A stretch of DNA of 64,000 nucleotides from Alphaproteobacteria bacterium (GTDB lineage: Bacteria; Pseudomonadota; Alphaproteobacteria; Bin65): assembly GCA_022819985.1 (NCBI GenBank), contig JAJEGH010000023.1:62001-126000 (forward strand), in the 5' to 3' direction. The position numbers were made by a program, and so were the translations under genes. The notes under the pieces were generated by a model. The model saw nothing but the letters and a program-made list of their open reading frames with translations. It did no database searches and was not told the origin of the DNA. Positions 1-9,843 of this stretch are shown in pieces. The first letter of the stretch is position 1. Each line of letters begins with the position of its first letter.

Positions 1-472
1 GCTCGAAGTCGCCGACCTCCAGCATGGCAGGCATCGAAAAACTCGTGCCGTCGTCCCCGCCGGTGAGCGGTTTTGCGCTTAACGCTATGAAGTAGAAGAT
101 CAGCGAAAAGACGACGGTGATGATCGCGAAATAATGCCAGGTCAGCCGGACCGCCAGCGCGCCGGCCACCGCCGCCGTTCCGACGGCGACCGCCATACCC
201 AGCCCCAGGGCCGGCCAGAAACCGAGTCCGAGCTTGGCGATGCCGATTGCAACGCCGAACATCCCCATCCCGAAAAACAGGGCCTGCCCGAAAGACAGCA
301 GTCCGGCGTACCCGAACAGAATGTTCACGCTTGCGGCGAACAGGGACCAGATCAGGACTTCGGCCAGGATATCGAGCCAGAATTCGAGTTCCATCGACTG
401 CAGGAGCCACGGCGCCACGATCAGGAGGGCCAGAACGGCAAGCAGGACGGTGCGGTCGATGCGCGCCTTCAT
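1..472 (-). CDS. livM: Branched-chain amino acid ABC transporter permease, LivM-like (3' part outside window)
   Basis: Minus-strand reading frame from ATG at 472 (MKARIDRTVLLAVLALLIVAPWLL...) stays open to the window edge; hydrophobic permease; ATGA overlap with the upstream LivH-like ORF. Confidence 0.75.
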   Translation of the reverse strand, partial: MKARIDRTVLLAVLALLIVAPWLLQSMELEFWLDILAEVLIWSLFAASVNILFGYAGLLSFGQALFFGMGMFGVAIGIAKLGLGFWPALGLGMAVAVGTAAVAGALAVRLTWHYFAIITVVFSLIFYFIALSAKPLTGGDDGTSFSMPAMLEVGDFE

Positions 473-1326
473 CGCGTTGCACCGGTGAAGAGCCCGTGCG
501 GTCGCGCGATGAGAACGGCGCTCATGAGGCAGAGCGATACGATGCGCGCGACCGTCGGATCGGTAAAGCTGGTCACGACGCCTTCGGTAACGGCAAGAAG
601 GACCGCGGCGGCCACCGTTCCCGGCAGGTTGCCCAAGCCGCCGATAATGACCGCCATGAAGCAGAAGGGCAGCACATCGACGCCGGTCTGGAAGTCCACG
701 GTGGTGATCGGCGCGGCCACCGCGCCGCCAAGCGCGGCCATCGAGAAGCCGAGGGCGAAGGTGACCATGTAGATGGTGCGCGCCGGCACCCCCATGGCCA
801 GCGCGGTATCCCGGTCGAACCGGACGGCGCGCATCCATGTGCCCAGCTTCGTGCGATGCAGGAAGGCGAAGAAAACGAAGATCGCGACAACGGAAACCGC
901 GGCCGCAAACAGCCGGTAGTAATCATACTCGATGCCGAACAGCGGTATCGTGCCCTCGATCGGCGGCAGAATGCGCTTCGGGGCGGCGCCGTAACCGGCC
1001 CGCACGACTTCCTGAATGATGATCGAAAGGCCGAACGTCGCCACGATGGACAGCGCGGCCATGCCGCGGATCGGCTGAATGACCGAGCGTTCGACCAGGG
1101 CCCCGAGCAAGAATCCCAGAAGCGGCACGATCAGGAAGGCGAGCCAGTAGTTCCCGGTCGCTTCGAGCACGAACCAGGTGAGGACCGTCCCCACCATGAA
1201 GAAGTCGCCATGCGCGAGGTTGATGATGTCGAGCAGCCCGAAGATGATCGACAGGCCAAGCGCGATGAGCGCAATGATCAATCCCCAGACCAGGCCGTTC
1301 ATGGCCAAGGCGACGACAAGTTCCAT
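469..1326 (-). CDS. livH: Branched-chain amino acid ABC transporter permease, LivH-like
   Basis: 285-aa ORF; 'MELVVALAMNGLVWGLIIALIALGLSIIFGLLDIINLAHGDFFMVG' is the typical LivH N-terminus. Confidence 0.9.
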   Translation of the reverse strand: MELVVALAMNGLVWGLIIALIALGLSIIFGLLDIINLAHGDFFMVGTVLTWFVLEATGNYWLAFLIVPLLGFLLGALVERSVIQPIRGMAALSIVATFGLSIIIQEVVRAGYGAAPKRILPPIEGTIPLFGIEYDYYRLFAAAVSVVAIFVFFAFLHRTKLGTWMRAVRFDRDTALAMGVPARTIYMVTFALGFSMAALGGAVAAPITTVDFQTGVDVLPFCFMAVIIGGLGNLPGTVAAAVLLAVTEGVVTSFTDPTVARIVSLCLMSAVLIARPHGLFTGATR

Positions 1327-1516
1327 GCGCCGGCCGCTTACCTGAAATGCCGTTCGTTGCGCCGGAACCCGCTTTCGATCGCGCCCGCCGGAGTCTTCAG
1401 GGTGACAGGCAATTCGTAGATTGCCCGCCGGTTCAAAAATTTCGCGCGCGATCCAGGATTAGTTCGTTCAATACGCAAGCGGCCCTCCGCTTCGGAAATT
1501 CCGGCCGGCCCCGGCT

Positions 1517-2194
1517 TTAACCGGCTTCGACTGCGGCTCGAACCGCTGCCTCGCGCTGGGCCTGGCGGTCCTTCGCCGCCGAACGGGCCGCCGCCTCGAT
1601 TTCCGCGCCGGCGGCTTCCGGCGATCCCGCATCGAACGGCGGCTGCGGATTGTATTCTATGGCGAGCTGTATCTTTTTCGCAGTGTCCGCGCCGAACAGT
1701 TCGCCGGCGACGGTCAACGCAAAATCGATCCCCGCCGTCACCCCGCCGCCCGAGATAATGTTGCCGTCAACGACGACCCGGGACGGATCCGGAATCGAGC
1801 CGAAGGCCGCCAGCATCTCCCGCGACATCCAGTGGCACGCCGCACGCCGTCCCTTGAGGAGCCCCGCCGCTCCCAGGACCAGAGAACCCGTGCAGACCGA
1901 TGTGACGTAGCGCGCGCCCTGCGCCTGCCGGCGAAGAAAATCCAGAGTTTCCGTATCGGTCAGCAAGGCGTTCATACCGCCGCCGCCCGGCACGCAAACG
2001 AGATCGAGCTGCGGACAGTCGTCGTAGGTCACATCCGGCAGAATCCGCATTCCGCCTCCCGACCGCACCGGGTCGAGGGATTTCGAGACCAGCAGCACCT
2101 CGGTGTCGGGAAAATTGGAAAAGACCTCGTGCGGCCCGGTCATATCGAGTTGCATAATATCGGTAAAAAGCAGCAGACCGATTCGAAACGTCAT
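1517..2194 (-). CDS. DJ-1/PfpI family protein (isonitrile hydratase/GATase1-like)
   Basis: MTFRIGLLLFTDIMQLDMTGPHEVF...VTSVCTGSLVLGAAGLLKGRRAACHW: nucleophile-elbow Cys motif of the DJ-1/PfpI superfamily. Internal ATG at 2194 preferred over the longer ORF. Confidence 0.85.
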   Translation of the reverse strand: MTFRIGLLLFTDIMQLDMTGPHEVFSNFPDTEVLLVSKSLDPVRSGGGMRILPDVTYDDCPQLDLVCVPGGGGMNALLTDTETLDFLRRQAQGARYVTSVCTGSLVLGAAGLLKGRRAACHWMSREMLAAFGSIPDPSRVVVDGNIISGGGVTAGIDFALTVAGELFGADTAKKIQLAIEYNPQPPFDAGSPEAAGAEIEAAARSAAKDRQAQREAAVRAAVEAG

Positions 2195-2495
2195 TTTCTG
2201 ACCGTCGATTTTTTCAACCCGTAGAATGATTCCACGATTCGATATGTGTTGCAACCGGCCGCTCCCGGCTGTTTTCCGGGGTTTTCAGGGGTTTTCCGGC
2301 GGAAACGGCCCTCTCGACGACGATTGCTGCGGGGCTTCGACAGGCTTTCCCGATCGGGGAACATGCGCCGATGGGTGTATCGGCATTCAAGCCGGAAGCG
2401 GCCGGGGCCGATTGTATCGGAGACGCAAATTCTGGGGTCCGCCGGCCCTCCGGCGGGGGATCGGCCGAACCGCCGCGACTGCCTGCCGAAGCGCC

Positions 2496-3713
2496 TTACC
2501 GGCCGGTCAGCGCCCCTGTCAGGCTCCGGGCCAGCCAGACGTGATAGTGCCGGGTCGGAGCGTCCATGACCGGGGTGAGCGCGCCGCCGTCGAAGGCTGC
2601 GGAATGGCGGCCGGCCTGCATCCCTTCGACGGGGATCACGTCTTCGGCAAAGATGCCGCGCCAGATCTCGACGGTCTGCCGGCGCAGCTCCGTCAGCTCT
2701 TCGGACAGGCCGTCCGGGCTGTAACAGTAGATGCGCGCGCGTTCCGTCGTGCGGCCCGGCGCCACCGGCGTCGCGATCACGCTGTAGAGATGGTCGCGGT
2801 GAATGCCGAACATGACGTTGGGAAAGACGGCGACATATTCCGCCCGTTCCAGCCATTCGTCCGGCAGCCCTTCGAGGGTCGGCAGCCGGCGGCCCCGCTC
2901 GTCCATCGGCGGCCGGCAGACCGTGGAGCCCTGACCCGCGATGCCGCCCGGCCCGGCGATGTTGTAGTGGTCCTCCAGGCGCGAGAAGCGGTTGAGGCCG
3001 GGATGGATGGTCGGCAGATGGTAGGATTCGAGATAGTTCTCGATCGGCAGCTTCCAGTTGGTCGCCAGGTCGAAGCCGAAACCGAAGCCGTCCTCCGTGA
3101 CCAGCGGCACATCCTCGAACGCCGCCCAGCGCGCTTTCAGCGGCGCCAGCGCCTCGTCGAGCGGCGGCGCGTTGCCGTCGAGATTGACGAAGACGGTGTC
3201 GTGCCAGACGCCGCTGCGCACCGGCATGAGGCCGAAATCGCCGGGATCGAAGCCGTCGCATTCGTGGACGCCGGGGCCGCCGACATGGGGCGTCGCGCTC
3301 AAGCGCCCGTCGAGCCCGTAGCACCACGCATGATACGGGCATTTGATGACCCGGCCGGCGGGGCCCGGCTGCGCGACCAGCTTCATGCCGCGATGCCGGC
3401 AGACATTGTGGAAGACGCGCAATTCCCCGCCGCGGCCGCGCACCAGCAGCAGCGGCAGGCCGGCCAGATCGACCGGGAACAGGTCGCCGGGTTGCGGCAC
3501 GTCGGCGCCGAAGGAGAGCGCCGTCCAGCCGGTCGCCAGCACCGTTTCGCGCTCCAGCGCCAGCATCGCATCGTCGGTGTAGAAGGGTGCGGGCAGGCCG
3601 GTCGGATGCTGCGGATCGGCCGCTAGCGCGGCGACCGCAGCGGCGATCTCGGGGGGCCATCCTCCGGCTGCAGCGAGAGCGGGAACCGGAGCGGGAGGCA
3701 CTGGCACGTTCAT
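2496..3713 (-). CDS. Aromatic ring-hydroxylating oxygenase, alpha subunit (Rieske type)
   Basis: 405 aa; Rieske motif CRHRGMKL...CPYHAWCYGLDG and mononuclear-iron region NYLESYHLPTIHP. Confidence 0.9.
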   Translation of the reverse strand: MNVPVPPAPVPALAAAGGWPPEIAAAVAALAADPQHPTGLPAPFYTDDAMLALERETVLATGWTALSFGADVPQPGDLFPVDLAGLPLLLVRGRGGELRVFHNVCRHRGMKLVAQPGPAGRVIKCPYHAWCYGLDGRLSATPHVGGPGVHECDGFDPGDFGLMPVRSGVWHDTVFVNLDGNAPPLDEALAPLKARWAAFEDVPLVTEDGFGFGFDLATNWKLPIENYLESYHLPTIHPGLNRFSRLEDHYNIAGPGGIAGQGSTVCRPPMDERGRRLPTLEGLPDEWLERAEYVAVFPNVMFGIHRDHLYSVIATPVAPGRTTERARIYCYSPDGLSEELTELRRQTVEIWRGIFAEDVIPVEGMQAGRHSAAFDGGALTPVMDAPTRHYHVWLARSLTGALTGR

Positions 3714-3886
3714 GGCTCATCCTCGCACAAAAGCAGGCCGCGCGGAACGCCGGGGGAAGCGCTCATACGCCGATGTTGCAAGGTTGAAAAGTCCGAATCG
3801 AACGGTGCAACGGGTATCCTGCGGACGGCACGGCACGGCGGTCCCGCGCGGGGAACGCAAGACTGCCGCGGCGCCCGCCGCAGATC

Positions 3887-4687
3887 TCAATCCGTCGGGA
3901 AGGTATCGCCGGCGGCAGCCGGATCGACCGGGCGGGCAGGCGGCGGTTTCACCGGCCCCCACATGCGGTATTCGAACGGCGGCGCCGCCTCGACGAAGGC
4001 CGGCCGCGCCTTCATCCTCCCGTACCACCCGCCGACCGCCGGCAGATCGGCCCACAGGCGGGCGAGGTCGAGATGCTCGACCCGGTCGAGGATCGGTGCG
4101 ACGCAGATATCGGCGAGCGAATAGTCCGCCCCGCAGATCCACGGGCCGCCGCTTGCAGCCAGCGTTTCCTCCAGATGGGCCATATGCCAGCGGAACCTGG
4201 CCGCGGCGGCCTCGACGGCAGCATGGTCCGCCGGCCCGGAGACGCGACGCAGATAGTCCTGCGCCCGGTTCTGGTCCGGGTGGCGCAGGGACCACTCCTT
4301 CAGCTGCTCCATGCCGAAACCGACGCTGCGCAATTTCATCATCAGGTTGAAGCTGAGGGTGACGATCAGCGGGAACAGGTATTCCTGCTCCTCGGCGATC
4401 CATTCGCCCATGGTCGCGCGCGCCGCCGATCCGTCCGGCTGCAATCGGGGTTCCGGAAACCGCTCGTCCAGATAACGGGCGATCTCCGACGACTGGATGA
4501 CCGGTGTGCCGTCATGCACCAGGGTCGGAATCTTGCTGTGCCGGTTGAGCTTCCCGTAGTCGGGCCGGAAATGCTCGAACCGGTGGGTCGCGATGTAGCG
4601 TTCGGTCCAGTCCAGCCCCTTCTCGGCAAGGACCAGCCGGACCTTGAAGCAGCAAGGCGAATCCCAGAAATGATAGAGTTCCAGCAT
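3887..4687 (-). CDS. Glutathione S-transferase family protein
   Basis: MLELYHFWDSPCCFKVRLVLAEKGLDWTERYI...KIPTLVHDGTPVIQSSEIARYLDERFP thioredoxin-like GST N-domain. Confidence 0.9.
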   Translation of the reverse strand: MLELYHFWDSPCCFKVRLVLAEKGLDWTERYIATHRFEHFRPDYGKLNRHSKIPTLVHDGTPVIQSSEIARYLDERFPEPRLQPDGSAARATMGEWIAEEQEYLFPLIVTLSFNLMMKLRSVGFGMEQLKEWSLRHPDQNRAQDYLRRVSGPADHAAVEAAAARFRWHMAHLEETLAASGGPWICGADYSLADICVAPILDRVEHLDLARLWADLPAVGGWYGRMKARPAFVEAAPPFEYRMWGPVKPPPARPVDPAAAGDTFPTD

Positions 4688-4839
4688 CGTCGGTTGCCCA
4701 CGAATTCCGCCCGGTCGGGGGCGGCCATGCCGTTATCCCGGACCCATCGGCAGGATCCATCGGATGGCCGGCGGATGGCCGGCGCGGCGGGAATGCGGCT
4801 CCAGCCCGGACCGGAGCCGCATTCCCTGTCCGCACCGGG

Positions 4840-6495
4840 TCAGGCGTGCAGTTCCTGGGCCATGCGCGTCCCGTCGGGCGCGGTGTCCTCCGGCGGCGCG
4901 GCGACAGCGCTCGGATCCTCATGCAGCGATTTGATGATGCCGTAAGCCATCAGCAGCAGGATCACGCTGACCGGGAGCGCTGCGGCGATCGACGCCGTCT
5001 GAAGGGCAACCAGGCCGCCTGCCGCCAACAGGACCGCAGCGACGAAGCCCTCGCCCAGGCCCCAGACGATGCGGAAACGCTGCGGAGGGTTGTCGTCGCC
5101 CATGCTCAGCATGGTCGTGATCACCAGCGTTCCCGAATCCGACGAGGTGATGAACCAGGTCGCCAGCAGGAGGGTGGCGAGCGCCGCCATGGCCCAGTTG
5201 AGCCAGCCGAGCTCGGTCACCTGGCTGATCGTGCCGTAGAGCGCCGCGGGCAGGTTCCAGTTGCGCACCAGGTCCGCGATGCCGGCCGTGCCGACGCCGC
5301 CGGCGGCGTTCAGCTCCATCCACATCGCCGTCCCGCCGAACATGCACAGCCACACGAAGGAAATCGAGGTCGGCACGAACATCACGCCCAGCATGAACTC
5401 GCGGATCGTCCGGCCCCGGCTGATGCGGGCGATGAACATGCCGACGAAGGGCGCCCAGGAGATCCACCAACCCCAGTAGAAGATGGTCCAGCCGCCCTGC
5501 CACGAGGCGGCGCCCTTATCGCTGAAAATCTGGAAGCCCATCGGAATGGCGTTCCACAGATAGTCGCCGATAGTCGTGATGAAGAAGCCCATCAGCCAAT
5601 TGAACGGCCCGCCGAACAGGAAGAAGGCCAGCAAAACCGCGCTCAGCCAGATATTCCATTCGGAAATGATGCGGATGCCGTTGCCGACGCCGGAAACCGC
5701 CGACAGCGTCGCCACAACGCTGATCGCTGCGATCAGGACAAGCTGCGTGACCAGGCCTGGGTCGAGCCCGAACAGATGATTGAGACCGGCCGCCATCTGG
5801 GTGACGCCGAGGCCCAGAGAGGTTGCAACGCCGAACACCGTGCCGAACACGGCCAGCAGGTCCACTGCATGGCCGATCGGCCCGTAGATCCGCTCGCCGA
5901 TGATCGGATACAGCGACGAGCGCAGGGTCAGCGGCAGCTTCTTGCGGAATCCGAAATAGGCCAGGCACAGCCCGACGATCACATAGACTGCCCAGGCGTG
6001 GAAACCCCAGTGGAAATAGGTTACCCGCATCGCCGCGACCGCCCGCTGCTCGTTCATCGCCGTATAACCGGCCAGGTCGGCGAACGGGTTGTTGGGATAC
6101 TTCCAAGGCTGGGTGTTGTCGAAATAGAACATCGGCTCTGCGATGCCGAAGAACAGGATGCCGATGCCGACGCCCGCCGAGAACAACATCGCGAACCAGG
6201 AGAAATTGGAGAATTCCGGCCGGCTGTCGTCGTCGCCCAGCCTGATCTTTCCGAACCGGCTCAGCATCAGGTAGAAACAGACGAACATCAGGATCACCAG
6301 CGCAATCACATAGTACCAGTTGAGCGCCGTCTCGATCCAGCCGCGGATCGCCGAATAGATGCTGTTGGCGAACTTCACATTGAGCGCGGTAAAGACGACG
6401 AAGGCGAGCACCATCCCTTTCGCTGCCAGCCCCATGCCGCTGTGCAGCCCTTTGAAAATGCCCGAATCGGCGACGAGATTGCGGTGTGTCGACAT
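4840..6495 (-). CDS. BCCT family (betaine/carnitine/choline) transporter
   Basis: GVGIGILFFGIAEPMFYF, NWLMGFFITT and GWWISWAPFVGMFIARISRGRTIREF are BCCT signatures. Start at ATG 6495 (MSTHRNLVADSG); the longer ORF is a GC-driven extension. Confidence 0.93.
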   Translation of the reverse strand: MSTHRNLVADSGIFKGLHSGMGLAAKGMVLAFVVFTALNVKFANSIYSAIRGWIETALNWYYVIALVILMFVCFYLMLSRFGKIRLGDDDSRPEFSNFSWFAMLFSAGVGIGILFFGIAEPMFYFDNTQPWKYPNNPFADLAGYTAMNEQRAVAAMRVTYFHWGFHAWAVYVIVGLCLAYFGFRKKLPLTLRSSLYPIIGERIYGPIGHAVDLLAVFGTVFGVATSLGLGVTQMAAGLNHLFGLDPGLVTQLVLIAAISVVATLSAVSGVGNGIRIISEWNIWLSAVLLAFFLFGGPFNWLMGFFITTIGDYLWNAIPMGFQIFSDKGAASWQGGWTIFYWGWWISWAPFVGMFIARISRGRTIREFMLGVMFVPTSISFVWLCMFGGTAMWMELNAAGGVGTAGIADLVRNWNLPAALYGTISQVTELGWLNWAMAALATLLLATWFITSSDSGTLVITTMLSMGDDNPPQRFRIVWGLGEGFVAAVLLAAGGLVALQTASIAAALPVSVILLLMAYGIIKSLHEDPSAVAAPPEDTAPDGTRMAQELHA

Positions 6496-6868
6496 CGGCT
6501 GCCTCCGTGGTTCGCTGGTCCGGACACCGGTTCCGGCGCAGAAAGACTGCGCACCGTGCCGGGACCCGCGACGGTAACACAGCCGACGGCCCCCTGTCTC
6601 GCCAGTCTGTGCAGATACAACAGTGGTCTGCCGTATCCGGAATAACAGCAACAGCGCCCGGATGCGCCCGGGCCGGGGCCCCGGTTTTCCTTTGAAACCC
6701 CGGAATTGTACAGGCCGTGTACCGTGCCGTAGGCCGCGGGCGGCCTCCCGGCGCACGGCGCAAGGGACCCGGCCCCGGCGGGAGCGGGAACCCGCAGGCC
6801 CCTCAAGTTTACCGGCGGCTGGATCGCCGAGCGCGAGACGATGCCAGCCGCCCGCCGATGCGTCGGTT

Positions 6869-7477
6869 TCAGTTGCAGCCGTTGTGTTTGCGCCACATCG
6901 CGGGGTCGTGCCCCTTGGGCGGGTTGGCGCAGGGATCGCCGGAATATCCCCGGAGCAGGTTATATCGCGCGATCTGCGCCCCGGTCAGCAACGGCAATGT
7001 CTCCAGATGCGCCGCCAGATGCGTATGCCGGAGCGCCGTCCGGGCCCGGCCGATCTCGGAGAGCAGGGCGCGCAGGGCTGGTCCGGTAACGGTCCTGCCG
7101 GCGAATGCCGCTTCCAGCGCCCGTTCGCCGGCGATCAGCCGCTGTCCCCCGGCGATCGCGGCGGCCCGCATCCGCTCGAAGATGGCGGCGATGGCCGCCG
7201 CCTGCTCCGCGGTGAGGGGTATCTTGTCTTTCAATTCCAGCAGATGGGCGGGGCCGGGCATGCCGTTAAGTTCGGCCGCCCTGGCAAGTCCCCAGCCGCC
7301 GCCGCGCCTGAGCTCGGCGAGGTCGTCGGCCGACAGGCTCTTGATCGGGCGCGACTGCTGGCCGGCATAAGGCGATTCCGGCGTCTCCGCGGCCCGGACC
7401 GGGACGGCCCATTGGCAGGAGAACGCGAGGGCGAGGGAAAGCAGCAGGAGGTGCGCAAGGCGCTGCGTCGCGATCAT
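6869..7477 (-). CDS. Putative secreted protein, Spy/CpxP (LTxxQ)-like periplasmic helical protein
   Basis: Signal-peptide-like MIATQRLAHLLLLSLALAFSCQWAVPVRAAE; Ala-rich helical body; 'LPLLTGAQIARYNLLRGY' LTxxQ-like segment. Confidence 0.5.
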   Translation of the reverse strand: MIATQRLAHLLLLSLALAFSCQWAVPVRAAETPESPYAGQQSRPIKSLSADDLAELRRGGGWGLARAAELNGMPGPAHLLELKDKIPLTAEQAAAIAAIFERMRAAAIAGGQRLIAGERALEAAFAGRTVTGPALRALLSEIGRARTALRHTHLAAHLETLPLLTGAQIARYNLLRGYSGDPCANPPKGHDPAMWRKHNGCN

Positions 7478-7553
7478 TCCGGCCTCCACGGTCGGGTTGC
7501 GGATCGATTTCGTTCCAGGACGGATGCCGCAGTTCCGTGCGGACTTGCAAGGC

Positions 7554-8729
7554 TCACGGAGCCGCGCCCTGCCGCCCCAGCCACGCACGCATGCGTTTGA
7601 GGGCCTCGTCGAGGGTTGCGTCTTCCTTGCAGAACGAGAAGCGGGCGAAATGGCGGGGCGGGTCGCTGCTGTAGAAGGCGCTCACCGGCACCGCGGCGAC
7701 GCCGGCCTCGGTCGTCAGCGTCCGGCAGAATTCGACATCGTCGCCGTTGAAGCCGACCGAGCGGATATCGACGGCGATGAAATAGGTGCCGTGGCATTCG
7801 ACAGTCTCGAAGCCGATCGCCTCCAGCCCGGCCCGGAAGCGGTCGCGGCTGCGCTGCATCCCGGCGGCGAGGCCGGTGAAATAGCTCTCGTCCTTCTCCA
7901 GCCCGTAGGCCGCGGCGCGCTGCAGGTTGGGCGGCGTGGTGAAGGTCAGGAACTGGTGCGTCTTGGCGATCGGCGTCATCAGCGCCGGCGGCGCCGTGAT
8001 GTAGCCGACCTTCCAGCCGGTGAGCGAGAAGGTCTTGCCGGCGCTGCCGATACGCACCGTGCGCTCGCGCATCCCCGGCAGGCTCATCATCGTGACGTGG
8101 GGCCGGCCGTCGAACACCAGATGCTCGTAGACTTCGTCGGCGACGCAATAGGCGTCGTGCTCCAGGCACAGGCCGGCGATCAGTTGGAGTTCGTCCCGGG
8201 TGAAGACCTTGGCGGCCGGGTTCATCGGCGTGTTGATGAGCACCAGCTTGGTGCGGTCGGAGAAAGCGGCGCGCAACTCCGCCTCCGGCAGCGACCAGTC
8301 CGGCGGCTCGATGCGCACCGGCTTCGGCACCGCGCCCGCGCGCCGGATGATCGGCAGGTAGCAATCGTAGAGCGGCTCGATCAGCACCACCTCGTCGCCC
8401 GGCTCGATCAGGCCGAAATGGGCCGCCGCCAGCGCCTCGGTCGCGCCGCTGGTCACCAGCGTCTCGGTCTTCCAGTCGATATCGAGGCCGTAGAAGCGCC
8501 TGTTGTGCTGCGCCACCGCCTGGCGCAGTTCGGGCACGCCGAACATCGGCGGATACTGGTTCGGCCGGTCGTCGAGCGCCGTGTGCGCCATGGCGCGAAC
8601 ATCGTCCGGCCCGTTGCCGTCCGGGAAGCCCTGGCCGAGATTGACCGCCTTGTGCTCGTTGGCGAGGGCGGACATGACCTCGAACACGGTCGTGCCATAG
8701 CCGCTGAGGATGGAGTTCGCGGGTTTCAT
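7554..8729 (-). CDS. PLP-dependent class I/II aminotransferase
   Basis: NLGQGFPDGNGPDDV...LVLINTPMNPAAKVFTRDEL...SAGKTFSLTGWKVGY (PLP lysine motif). Confidence 0.92.
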   Translation of the reverse strand: MKPANSILSGYGTTVFEVMSALANEHKAVNLGQGFPDGNGPDDVRAMAHTALDDRPNQYPPMFGVPELRQAVAQHNRRFYGLDIDWKTETLVTSGATEALAAAHFGLIEPGDEVVLIEPLYDCYLPIIRRAGAVPKPVRIEPPDWSLPEAELRAAFSDRTKLVLINTPMNPAAKVFTRDELQLIAGLCLEHDAYCVADEVYEHLVFDGRPHVTMMSLPGMRERTVRIGSAGKTFSLTGWKVGYITAPPALMTPIAKTHQFLTFTTPPNLQRAAAYGLEKDESYFTGLAAGMQRSRDRFRAGLEAIGFETVECHGTYFIAVDIRSVGFNGDDVEFCRTLTTEAGVAAVPVSAFYSSDPPRHFARFSFCKEDATLDEALKRMRAWLGRQGAAP

Positions 8730-8812
8730 GGCCGTCTGTTTGCCCGCAACCGCCCCCGCAAATCAATGGGTCCGCCGCGTCGCAGGGGAGCGCCGGCCAA
8801 CCGCCCCTTTCC

Positions 8813-8990
8813 CGTCATTCCGACCGGAGCCCCGGCCCCCGGCCGGGGTGTAGCGGAGGAATCTGGCTCGCGCTCCATCGACGCCGCAGGTGCCGGCATC
8901 TTGCCGGCCTCCGTCGCCGGCCGGATTCCTCCGCTCCCTCCGGTCGGTCGGAATGACGGCGAGGGGGTGCGGTCGGTCGGAATGACGGGA
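8813..8990. repeat. Palindromic intergenic repeat family A, copy 1
   Basis: CGTCATTCCGACCGGAGCC...GGCCTCCGTCGCCGGCCGGATTCCTCCGCT...GGTCGGAATGACGG. Confidence 0.75.
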
Positions 8991-9028
8991 AGGGGAATCG
9001 CCGGGCCGCCCGATTGCAAGGATGTCCT

Positions 9029-9742
9029 TCACGGGCAGCCGAGCCGGTCGGCCAGATCTACGAAATCCTCCGCCGCCAGGTCGGCGCCGTCCCAGGCTTC
9101 GAGGTCCTTCGTCTGGCCTTCGTCCGCCACTTCGGTGCGCCGGGGAACGAAAATCGTGCGCAGGCCCGCGTCGGCCGCGGCCCTGAGATCGTCGTTATGG
9201 GCCGCGACCAGCGCGACCTCTTCCGGCGCCAGGCCCAGCATCCCGGCCGCCGAGATATAGGCCTGCGGCATCGGCTTGTAGGCGCGGGCGACCTCGGCGC
9301 CGAGGATTGCGTCCCACGGAATGCCGGCCCGGCGCGCCATGTTCACGATCAGCGCGACGTTGCCGTTGGACAGCGCCGCGAGCGGGAATTTCGCGCGCAG
9401 CCGCGCCATGCCGGGCAGCGCGTCCGGCCACGGGTCGAGCCGGTGCCACGCCCGGTTCAGATCGTCGATCTCACCCTCCGAAAGGCCCGCGACGCCGAAT
9501 TCCTCCAGCACCTCCAGCAGGTTTTCGCGGTGCAGCACGTCCAGCCTGACGAAGCCGCGCCCGCCGCTGCGCACCCGCTCCATCGCCGGCTGGTAGCGCG
9601 CGCGCCAGGCGAGCGCAAAGCCGTTCCAGTCCAGCGCATGGCCCTTCGGCCCGAGCGCCGCCGCCGCCTCGCGCGCCACGCTGCGCCGCCAGTCCACCAC
9701 GGTCCCGAACACGTCGAAGGCGAGCGCCCTTACCGCCAGCAT
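9029..9742 (-). CDS. Haloacid dehalogenase type II (HAD superfamily)
   Basis: AFDVFGTVVDWRRSV nucleophile motif; LAALSNGN; AHNDDLRAAADAGLRTIFVPR. Confidence 0.9.
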   Translation of the reverse strand: MLAVRALAFDVFGTVVDWRRSVAREAAAALGPKGHALDWNGFALAWRARYQPAMERVRSGGRGFVRLDVLHRENLLEVLEEFGVAGLSEGEIDDLNRAWHRLDPWPDALPGMARLRAKFPLAALSNGNVALIVNMARRAGIPWDAILGAEVARAYKPMPQAYISAAGMLGLAPEEVALVAAHNDDLRAAADAGLRTIFVPRRTEVADEGQTKDLEAWDGADLAAEDFVDLADRLGCP

Positions 9743-9843
9743 GGCCTTTGCCCTCCCCGCCGCTCTCGGCTATCCGTATCCGGTGTATCGCACCGGCGCC
9801 GTCCGGCGCCAGCCCATCGAAGACACCCATCCGGGGACAGGAC

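Noticed and set aside
247-1419. 390-aa plus-strand ORF opposite livH/livM
   Set aside because: Arg/Gly/His-rich antisense translation; livH is unambiguous.
4846-6645. 599-aa plus-strand ORF opposite the BCCT transporter
   Set aside because: Antisense shadow with no family motifs; the transporter frame is clear.
4840-6756. N-terminal extension of the BCCT ORF (638 aa)
   Set aside because: The extension is Arg/Pro/Gly-rich with no transporter similarity; ATG 6495 gives a normal BCCT N-terminus.
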